Assembly: GCA_002394525.1 (NCBI GenBank) | Contig: DGUF01000205.1 | Span: forward strand, 249-6,038 | Direction of reading: 5' to 3' | Source: Lachnospiraceae bacterium UBA4317 | GTDB lineage: Bacteria; Bacillota_A; Clostridia; Lachnospirales; Lachnospiraceae | Length of the DNA stretch: 5,790 nt | In this document: in pieces, positions 1-4,267 of the stretch | Numbering within the stretch: the first letter of the stretch is position 1 | Layout of the letters: the number at the start of each line of letters is the position of its first letter | Notes under the pieces: generated by a model | The model's database searches: none | What the model was told of the DNA's origin: nothing | The model's input: only the letters and a program-made list of their open reading frames with translations | Made by a program: the position numbers and the translations under genes

Positions 1-562
1 TGCCCTGGATGAAATCGTTGAGAGCCGTTGCCATGTATCCGCCCACGATGACATAGACGCCGGTCAGGACAGCCATGACCACCAGGCAGACACTGTAGGG
101 GATATCAAAGGCCATTCCGAACAGACGGGACAGACCATTGTAGATCGAAGCCGTGTAGGGGACCAGGAAAACGAAAGCGATCGCTGAGCCGGCGATCTGC
201 AGAGCCCTGGACTGGAAGCGCTTGCCGAAGAAATCGGGCATGGTCCGCGAATCCAGCTTCTGGGTCATGACGCGCGTGCGGCGCCCCAGGACCAGCCAGG
301 CCAGCAGAGAACCGATGAAGGCATTGCCCAGACCGATCCAGGTGGAAGAAAGACCGTATTTCCAGCCGAACTGTCCCGCGTATCCAACGAATACGACCGA
401 TGAAAAATACGACGTGCCGTAAGCAAAAGCTGTGATCCAGGGTCCGACTTCACGTCCGCCCAGGACGTAATCCGTGACGCTGCCGGCTTTTCTGCGGCTA
501 TAAAAGCCGACACCGATCATAATGCTGAAAAAGATCAGGAGCAGCAGAACTTTAGAAAACAT
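1..562 (-). CDS. Sodium:solute symporter (SSS family), N-terminal part, 3' end cut by window edge
   Basis: Inner-membrane cation-coupled uptake protein of the SSS/SLC5 family; only residues 1-187 of an expected 450-550 are present because the gene runs off the left edge. The minus-strand ATG at 562-560 follows GGAGGT (576-571) with an 8-nt spacer, which fixes the start. Visible features are a first membrane helix at about residues 3-22, the family signature region DYVLGGREVGPWITAFAYGT (31-50) followed by a helix to about 61, helices near 74-92, 120-142 and 156-176, a cytoplasmic DFFGKRF motif (110-116), and GGYMATALNDFIQG (174-187). That last stretch matches the conserved SSS segment (GG...A...D..Q) known from PutP- and PanF-like members. 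The substrate cannot be told from this half; the sodium-site residues of the later helices lie outside the window. Family assignment is firm, substrate unknown. The gene is divergent from the LCP gene and has a consensus promoter at 717-745. Confidence 0.93.
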   Translation of the reverse strand, partial: MFSKVLLLLIFFSIMIGVGFYSRRKAGSVTDYVLGGREVGPWITAFAYGTSYFSSVVFVGYAGQFGWKYGLSSTWIGLGNAFIGSLLAWLVLGRRTRVMTQKLDSRTMPDFFGKRFQSRALQIAGSAIAFVFLVPYTASIYNGLSRLFGMAFDIPYSVCLVVMAVLTGVYVIVGGYMATALNDFIQG

Positions 563-673
563 GACGGGTAACCTCCATTTGATTGATGAAAGTAAAAAAT
601 AACAGTTCCGGACGATAAAACGTCCGCAGGACCCGCACCCCGCCGGAAAAGAACCGGCCCGGATACTTTCGCA

Positions 674-716
674 CTTAAACGCTTAAACGCTTAGACGCTT
701 TAAAGTCCTGAAGCGT
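674..716 (-). repeat. 8-bp tandem array plus inverted repeat at the symporter transcription start (candidate operator)
   Basis: On the plus strand the units are CTTAAACG (674-681), CTTAAACG (682-689), CTTAGACG (690-697) and a degenerate CTTTAAAG (698-705). An inverted repeat ACGCTT (695-700) / AAGCGT (711-716) overlaps the last units and abuts the -10 box at 717-722. The array covers roughly +1 to +36 of the predicted symporter transcript. It is seen directly in the sequence; a role as a repressor binding site is inferred from its position. Slippage-generated repeats with no function are the alternative. Confidence 0.6.
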
Positions 717-745
717 ATTATACGGACAGCCCCCCGGGATGTCAA
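717..745 (-). promoter_or_regulatory. Consensus sigma-A promoter of the symporter gene
   Basis: Read on the minus strand, TTGACA (745-740) is followed by exactly 17 nt and TATAAT (722-717). Both hexamers match the vegetative sigma factor consensus perfectly. The start of transcription should fall near 710, giving a leader of about 150 nt before the symporter ATG. Such a strong promoter suggests that expression is controlled by a repressor or by the leader, and repeats suitable as operators sit right at the expected start site. Confidence 0.85.
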
Positions 746-875
746 CAGGAAACCTGCGTTTTTTTCTGTGAAAAAGTGGCCTAAAAAAAAGACAATCCGG
801 GCGGAGCGTGATTCGGGGCGGTGGATCGGTGGATGGACCGGCTGACTGCCCCCTGTTCCCCGCCTCCCTTCAAAT

Positions 876-957
876 CGCCTTAAAACTCGGGTTTTTGCGT
901 AGAAAATAACCCAAAAACTCCCCGCGTCCGCTTCGGTCTGAACTCCTATTCCAATTC
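876..957. repeat. 82-bp diverged direct repeat, copy A
   Basis: This copy aligns without length change to 1037-1118. The shared blocks are a start of CGCCTT, then AAACTCGGGTTTT, a central CGCGT, and a tail CTGAACT...CCAATTC. It contains a hairpin GTTTTTG (891-897) / CAAAAAC (912-918) and a small CCG-CTT-CGG hairpin near 928-936. No open frame or known family is recognised. The repeat period is 161 bp. Confidence 0.7.
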
Positions 958-997
958 GTCACTGTACACGCCCCCTCGAAGGGCGTGTACATGTAAC
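958..997. other. Strong perfect hairpin between the two repeat copies
   Basis: TGTACACGCCC (963-973) pairs perfectly with GGGCGTGTACA (981-991) around the 7-nt loop CCTCGAA. The stem extends imperfectly outward through GTCAC (958-962) and TGTAAC (992-997). It is not followed by a T-run on the plus strand and is not next to a stop codon, so it does not look like a simple intrinsic terminator. It is probably part of the larger structured element at 876-1118. Confidence 0.65.
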
Positions 998-1000
998 GTT

Positions 1001-1039
1001 GCGTTCAGCGATTCCAACGCGCTACGCGCCGCTGAACGC
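1001..1039. other. Second perfect stem with 19-nt apical region
   Basis: GCGTTCAGCG (1001-1010) is perfectly complementary to CGCTGAACGC (1030-1039). The 19 nt enclosed can form a smaller GCG-CTA-CGC hairpin (1019-1028 region). The right arm overlaps the first bases of repeat copy B, so the stem and the repeat seem to be parts of one element. No function is recognised. Confidence 0.6.
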
Positions 1040-1118
1040 CTTTAAACTCGGGTTTTGCGCAAAAAGCGTGCGCAAAACGCCTCGCGTTTCAGGTGGGCCT
1101 GAACTGTAACTCCAATTC
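1037..1118. repeat. 82-bp diverged direct repeat, copy B
   Basis: Second copy of the element at 876-957. The hairpin in the equivalent place is stronger here: GTTTTGCGC (1052-1060) / GCGCAAAAC (1070-1078), 9 perfect pairs with a 9-nt loop. The second small hairpin is TTCAGG (1088-1093) / CCTGAA (1098-1103). Both copies therefore keep a two-hairpin arrangement although the primary sequence has changed. It ends about 30 bp before the LCP promoter. Confidence 0.7.
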
Positions 1119-1149
1119 TAATAAAACTATGAAATCTTACTTGCCCGGC

Positions 1150-1178
1150 TTGAGAAATAGAAGTCAAGTGGTTATAAT
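1150..1178 (+). promoter_or_regulatory. Sigma-A promoter of the LCP gene
   Basis: TTGAGA (1150-1155), a 17-nt spacer and a perfect TATAAT (1173-1178). Transcription should start near 1185, giving a leader of about 55 nt to the ATG at 1240. The promoter lies downstream of the in-frame ATG at 1093, which argues against that longer start. Confidence 0.8.
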
Positions 1179-1239
1179 CCTGTCACTGAATGCGATCCAG
1201 ACCAGGATAAACAGGCAAGAACAGGAAAAAGGGGATAAA

Positions 1240-2679
1240 ATGGCATTTTCAGATTCAGGATCCAGAGACAGAAGAACGAATCATACAGGAAATAACGACA
1301 GAAGGGGGCGCTACCGCAGTGATCCCTATTCCTCACCCGAGGGATGGCGCGAGGACGAAGAGGATTATGAGGAATTTGCCCGCTCCATGGACCGGAAAAA
1401 GGCCGCGCAGAGCGGCCCTCAGAGGAGAGGGACGTCCGCCCGGTCGGGCAGCAGGCCGCGGGCGGAAGAATATGACCAGTACGACTCTGCATCCCGGAGA
1501 GGAGGCTACAGCGGCTACCGGGAGGCGGGCGACCTGGACAGCGGGCCGCGCGCGGGCGGCTCTGACAGGAGAAGCTCCGGCAGCTCCGGCAGGGAAAAGA
1601 GGCCCCGCAGGCGAAAGAGCGGTGTCCTCAAGACGATCCTGGCCTCGGTCCTGATCCTCCTCATCATCGCCGCGGCCGCGGGCGGATATGCCTTCTATAA
1701 GATGAGAAATGTCCTGCAGCTGCAGAGGGTCAATTCGGTGGACCTGGAGGCGCAGCTGACTCCCGGGATCCCGAGAAAGGTCATCAATGACGAAAGAATG
1801 GCCGGCTTCCGCAATATCGCCCTCTTCGGCGTGGATTCCAGGACCGGCGATCTCCTGGAGGGGGACAACCGGTCCGACACGATGATGATCTGCTCGATCA
1901 ATGACAAGACCGGCGAGATCCGCCTGGTCTCCGTCTTCCGCGATACCCTCCTCGATGTCGGGGACGGCGAGCTGAGAAAGGCCAACACAGCCTACGCCCT
2001 GGGCGGACCGGTCCAGGCCATCAATATGCTCAACAAAAACCTGGACCTGAACATCGTCGATTTTGTGACGGTCGGGTTTGAGGGCCTGGCCAATACCATT
2101 GACGCCCTGGGAGGCATAGAGATCGAGATTGACGAGGAGGAGCGCGGCTATCTCAACCAGTACGTCCACGACATGCATGTGGAGCTGGGGACTGAGGATA
2201 CGCCGGTGGACCAGGCCGGCCTGGTCACCCTCTCAGGCATCCAGGCGACCGCCTACAGCCGGATCCGCTATACGGCAGGAGACGATTTCCGCCGGGCGGA
2301 GCGGCAGCGCATCGTCCTGAACAAGACCCTGGAAAAGGCCCGGGCAGCCTCTCCCGCAGACCTGGTCAAGGTGGCGGACAATGTTATGGGCGACCTGGCC
2401 ACCTCCCTGTCCTCCACAGAGATCCTGAGCATGATCCTCAAGGCCTCGGACCTCAATCTCGTGGACACGGCCGGCCTGCCGCTCGAGGAAAACAGGACCT
2501 TCGGCAACAGCTATGAGGAGGGAGACTACATCCTCCCCCTCCATCTGGAGGACAATGTCAGATTCCTGCATAAATTCCTTTTTGATGAAGAGAACTATGT
2601 CCTTTCCGAAGAGGCGCAGGAGATTGACACGGCCATCAGGACCAGTGCGGGATACGGCACGGAAGATTATACCTGGTGA
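1240..2679 (+). CDS. LytR-CpsA-Psr (LCP) family cell-wall glycopolymer ligase
   Basis: Membrane-anchored enzyme of the LCP family, which moves undecaprenyl-pyrophosphate-linked glycopolymers such as teichoic acids or capsule onto peptidoglycan outside the cell. The product is 479 aa. Residues 1-127 form a low-complexity cytoplasmic tail rich in Arg, Ser, Gly, Asp and Glu; an Arg/Lys cluster (PRRRKSG) precedes a single membrane helix at about 132-154. The LCP domain starts near N192 and shows GVDSR (197-201), RSDT (211-214, metal/pyrophosphate site region), SVFRDT (231-236, catalytic Arg in family terms), KANTAY, then RIRYTAGDDFRRAERQR (341-357) with the conserved arginines. I chose ATG 1240 because AAGGGG (1229-1234) sits 5 nt upstream and a strong promoter ends at 1178. 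The phenylalanine in SVFRDT replaces the proline or tyrosine more usual there. The polymer attached is unknown. Monocistronic, with a terminator directly downstream. Confidence 0.93.
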   Translation: MAFSDSGSRDRRTNHTGNNDRRGRYRSDPYSSPEGWREDEEDYEEFARSMDRKKAAQSGPQRRGTSARSGSRPRAEEYDQYDSASRRGGYSGYREAGDLDSGPRAGGSDRRSSGSSGREKRPRRRKSGVLKTILASVLILLIIAAAAGGYAFYKMRNVLQLQRVNSVDLEAQLTPGIPRKVINDERMAGFRNIALFGVDSRTGDLLEGDNRSDTMMICSINDKTGEIRLVSVFRDTLLDVGDGELRKANTAYALGGPVQAINMLNKNLDLNIVDFVTVGFEGLANTIDALGGIEIEIDEEERGYLNQYVHDMHVELGTEDTPVDQAGLVTLSGIQATAYSRIRYTAGDDFRRAERQRIVLNKTLEKARAASPADLVKVADNVMGDLATSLSSTEILSMILKASDLNLVDTAGLPLEENRTFGNSYEEGDYILPLHLEDNVRFLHKFLFDEENYVLSEEAQEIDTAIRTSAGYGTEDYTW

Positions 2680-2707
2680 TATCTGCCATATAAGGTGACA
2701 ACACAAC

Positions 2708-2757
2708 AAGGCCGCAGTGCAAGGCCCCTCGAGGGACTTGTCCTGCGGCCTTTTCTC
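2708..2757 (+). terminator. Intrinsic terminator after the LCP gene
   Basis: AAGGCCGCAG (2708-2717) pairs perfectly with CTGCGGCCTT (2743-2752), followed by a T-rich run (TTTTCTCT, 2751-2758). The enclosed bases fold further through CAAG/CTTG and the palindrome CCCTCGAGGG. It lies 29 nt after the LCP stop codon and closes that transcription unit. Confidence 0.88.
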
Positions 2758-2861
2758 TGGCTGCCCGATACCGCGCATTGCCGCGAAAACACCATGACAT
2801 CGAGAGGGGCCTGGATTGTAACCTTTTGCCGCCTGCATGGGACACCGGCGGGAAAAGTCTA

Positions 2862-2890
2862 TTGGTAAACTTCCTCTGATATGTTACACT
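2862..2890 (+). promoter_or_regulatory. Possible promoter of the Hpt gene
   Basis: TTGGTA (2862-2867), a 17-nt spacer, and TACACT (2885-2890), within an AT-richer stretch of the 292-bp gap between the LCP stop and the Hpt start. Four of six bases match the consensus at each box. The preceding terminator makes an own promoter necessary, but the exact boxes are uncertain. The rest of this gap shows only the LCP terminator and no gene. Confidence 0.4.
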
Positions 2891-2971
2891 TAACCTATAA
2901 CGTATCATTATTACAGTGCAGGCGATCACTGTATAGGCCGTTTCACACAATTCAGACAGCGGGGTGCATGC

Positions 2972-3331
2972 ATGAATATCAGGGAATTCTACGAACGGAC
3001 GGGTGGAGACTACGCAGGTGTAATGGACCGCTTTTACGAGGAGAGCCGTGTCAGGCGCTTTCTCAGGATGTTCAAAGAGGATCCGAGCTTTCCGGAACTG
3101 GAGGCCCGTCTGGAGGAGGACCGGCTCAGGGAAGCCTTTCTGGCTGTGCACACCCTCAAGGGAGTATGTCTGAATATCGGCTTCAGCCGCCTCTATGGAT
3201 TCGCGAGCGATGTGACGGAAGCTTTGCGGGCGGAGGACAAGGAGAAGGCCCTGGAATTGATGCCGGGACTTCGTCAGTGCTACGGGGAGATCCTCGGCGT
3301 GATCGATGAAGTTCTGGTGGAAGACGCCTGA
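2972..3331 (+). CDS. Stand-alone Hpt (histidine phosphotransfer) domain protein
   Basis: A 119-aa cytoplasmic protein made of a single Hpt four-helix domain, the module that carries phosphate between hybrid histidine kinases and response regulators. The motif is AVHTLKGVCLNIGFSRLYG, with H60 as the expected phosphorylation site followed by the conserved L62, K63 and G64 and the N-x-G-F helix turn typical of the family. Helical segments rich in Glu, Arg and Leu flank it (about 18-55 and 75-117). The start at 2972 follows a weak GGGGTG (2961-2966). An overlapping ATG at 2968 is in another frame that lacks the domain. No kinase or receiver domain is encoded next to it, so its partners must lie elsewhere. 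The small size and clear phosphosite make the family assignment good; the pathway is unknown. Confidence 0.85.
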   Translation: MNIREFYERTGGDYAGVMDRFYEESRVRRFLRMFKEDPSFPELEARLEEDRLREAFLAVHTLKGVCLNIGFSRLYGFASDVTEALRAEDKEKALELMPGLRQCYGEILGVIDEVLVEDA

Positions 3332-3357
3332 AATCTAAAAAAAATATAAAAAATTCA

Positions 3358-3385
3358 TTGTGGTTTTATGAGAATCTGCTAGAAT
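3358..3385 (+). promoter_or_regulatory. Promoter of mscL
   Basis: TTGTGG (3358-3363), a 16-nt spacer and TAGAAT (3380-3385), directly after an A-rich stretch (3336-3353) that may act as an UP-like element. Transcription should begin near 3392, leaving a leader of about 120 nt before the mscL ATG. No convincing terminator separates it from the Hpt gene, so some read-through is possible. Confidence 0.6.
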
Positions 3386-3391
3386 GTTGTT

Positions 3392-3479
3392 TGACAGACA
3401 GGCTCACAGCCGGGGAGGACCATCCTTCCTGCTGCTTTTCTGTCAGCATTAATCAGGCGCCCGGACATGGACCGCGCGC
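3392..3479 (+). promoter_or_regulatory. Structured 5' leader of mscL
   Basis: Two foldable segments follow the predicted start site. The first nests TGACAGA (3392-3398) / TCTGTCA (3439-3445), CAGC/GCTG and GGGAGGA/TCCTTCC (one G-U pair, 3-nt loop). The second is GCGC-c-CGG (3457-3464) / CCG-c-GCGC (3472-3479) around a 7-nt loop. No known riboswitch is recognised. The folds are read by eye; a regulatory function is inference. Confidence 0.35.
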
Positions 3480-3488
3480 ACAGTTTTA

Positions 3489-3509
3489 AGAAAAGAGGTA
3501 GAAAGAGGT
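3489..3509 (+). promoter_or_regulatory. mscL: Duplicated Shine-Dalgarno sequence before mscL
   Basis: AGAAAAGAGGT (3489-3499) is followed at once by AGAAAGAGGT (3500-3509), so there are two GAGGT cores 10 bp apart. The second core has a 5-nt spacer to the ATG at 3515 and decides the start; the first, 15 nt away, is too far to serve the same ATG well. It looks like a short tandem duplication that may raise ribosome capture. Confidence 0.7.
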
Positions 3510-3514
3510 AGAAA

Positions 3515-3961
3515 ATGAAAGATTTTATGAATGAATTTAAGGAGTTTATCAGCCGTGGCAACGTCATGGACATGGCAGTTGGTATCATGATCGGCGGAGC
3601 TTTCACGGCCATCGTCACATCTCTGGTCGAGGATATCATCAGCCCTATCCTGGGTATTTTCGGCGGCCTGAATTTCGATAAGCTGAGCCTCAATATCATG
3701 GGCGAGGTCACACTGAACTACGGTAAATTCATCACGGCAGTGATCAACTTCCTGATCATGGCCTTCATCCTCTTCTCCATCATCAAGGCCCTCAATGCCG
3801 CCGCCTCCAAGGTCAAAAAAGAGGCTGAGGAAGAGGCTCCCACGACCAAGATGTGCCCTTACTGCATGAGTGAGGATGTCCCGATCGCAGCGACAAGGTG
3901 CCCTCACTGCACATCCGAGCTCCCCGCAGTGGAAGCGGCAGATGAGACAGTGACCGAGTAA
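3515..3961 (+). CDS. mscL: Large-conductance mechanosensitive channel MscL with C-terminal zinc ribbon
   Basis: Pore-forming membrane protein, a homopentamer in known members, that opens under high membrane tension to release solutes during osmotic downshock. The product is 148 aa. The N-terminal amphipathic segment EFKEFISRGN (7-16) leads into the pore helix (about 17-45) with the family signature RGNVMDMAVGIMIGGAFTAI (14-33). A short extracellular loop (about 46-70) and a second helix (72-94) follow, then a charged cytoplasmic linker KVKKEAEEEA (99-108). In place of the plain C-terminal helix bundle, the tail holds two CPxC knuckles, CPYC (114-117) and CPHC (129-132), spaced like a zinc ribbon. 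The start is set by GAGGT at 3505-3509. It has its own promoter and a terminator downstream. Channel identity is certain; zinc binding is inferred from the cysteine pattern. Confidence 0.96.
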   Translation: MKDFMNEFKEFISRGNVMDMAVGIMIGGAFTAIVTSLVEDIISPILGIFGGLNFDKLSLNIMGEVTLNYGKFITAVINFLIMAFILFSIIKALNAAASKVKKEAEEEAPTTKMCPYCMSEDVPIAATRCPHCTSELPAVEAADETVTE

Positions 3962-3994
3962 ACCACCTGAGAATGCGGCACAGGGAGGCTTGTA

Positions 3995-4022
3995 TAGACA
4001 GCTGCATTTATGGCTGTATAAA
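3995..4022 (+). promoter_or_regulatory. Possible promoter downstream of mscL with an operator-like inverted repeat
   Basis: TAGACA (3995-4000), a 16-nt spacer and TATAAA (4017-4022). The spacer is framed by ACAGC (3998-4002) / GCTGT (4013-4017), which extends to TATA on both sides with a 1-nt bulge. A transcript starting near 4029 would run into the terminator at 4117-4144 with no open frame between. It may drive a short RNA or an attenuated leader for the decarboxylase. Confidence 0.4.
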
Positions 4023-4028
4023 AAGCGA

Positions 4029-4145
4029 ACTGGAGAGCGGCATTCAATAAACGGCAGAAACAGGCGGCTGCGCCTGAGAAGCAAAAGACTTCCCGGGACC
4101 AGACAGAGAGTAAGCGGGGCGGAGACGGATGTCTCCGCCCTTTTA
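4029..4145 (+). ncRNA. Candidate small RNA or attenuator leader (promoter to terminator, no ORF)
   Basis: The stretch between the possible promoter at 3995-4022 and the perfect terminator hairpin at 4117-4144 is about 115 nt and holds no start codon with a usable reading frame. If the promoter is real, the product would be a short untranslated RNA, or the prematurely ended leader of the decarboxylase gene. No known RNA family is recognised. The plainer view is that this is simply the 3' untranslated region of mscL. Confidence 0.22.
4117..4144 (+). terminator. Perfect intrinsic terminator downstream of mscL
   Basis: GGGCGGAGAC (4117-4126) pairs perfectly with GTCTCCGCCC (4131-4140) around the loop GGAT, followed by TTTT (4141-4144). 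It lies about 155 nt after the mscL stop codon and 124 nt before the decarboxylase ATG. It ends mscL transcripts and separates the decarboxylase gene from upstream promoters. Confidence 0.9.
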
Positions 4146-4179
4146 CTGTGAGAACTCCAAAGCGGCCCGGAGAGCTTTT

Positions 4180-4256
4180 GCATGCGCGCGCCGGCCGGAA
4201 GCCCGCAGAGGCCCTGCAGCACAGCCGGTGAGACGGCATGCGCGCCGGCCCGGAAA
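4180..4256 (+). repeat. GC-rich direct repeat in the decarboxylase leader
   Basis: GCATGCGCGCGCCGGCCGG (4180-4198) recurs as GCATGCGCGCCGGCCCGG (4236-4253), each followed by AA. The copies are 56 bp apart and contain the palindromes GCATGC and GGCGCGCC or parts of them. The second copy ends next to the ribosome binding site (GAGGA, 4257-4261), so pairing between copies could affect translation. No promoter was recognised between 4145 and 4267. Confidence 0.5.
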
Positions 4257-4267
4257 GAGGATGACCT

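Noticed and set aside
222..513. Short open frames overlapping the symporter on both strands
   Set aside because: They overlap the symporter reading frame, which has a clear start, ribosome binding site, promoter and SSS motifs.
876..1118. CRISPR array or inverted-repeat MITE
   Set aside because: Only two diverged direct copies with a single 79-bp spacer, no terminal inverted repeats, and no cas or transposase gene in the window.
1093..1239. 49-codon N-terminal extension of the LCP protein from ATG 1093
   Set aside because: The promoter at 1150-1178 lies inside it, the ATG 1093 has no good ribosome binding site, and part of it overlaps repeat copy B. ATG 1240 has AAGGGG at the proper distance.
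1333..2178. 281-codon minus-strand open frame opposite the LCP gene
   Set aside because: Shadow of the LCP reading frame; no recognisable domain and no ribosome binding site seen.
2881..3309. 142-codon plus-strand frame overlapping the Hpt gene
   Set aside because: It is a different frame of the same DNA without any domain; the frame starting at 2972 carries the intact Hpt phosphosite motif.
3391..3396. TTGACA as the -35 box of a second mscL promoter
   Set aside because: No acceptable -10 hexamer lies 16-18 nt downstream, where the sequence is GC-rich (GGGGAGGACC).
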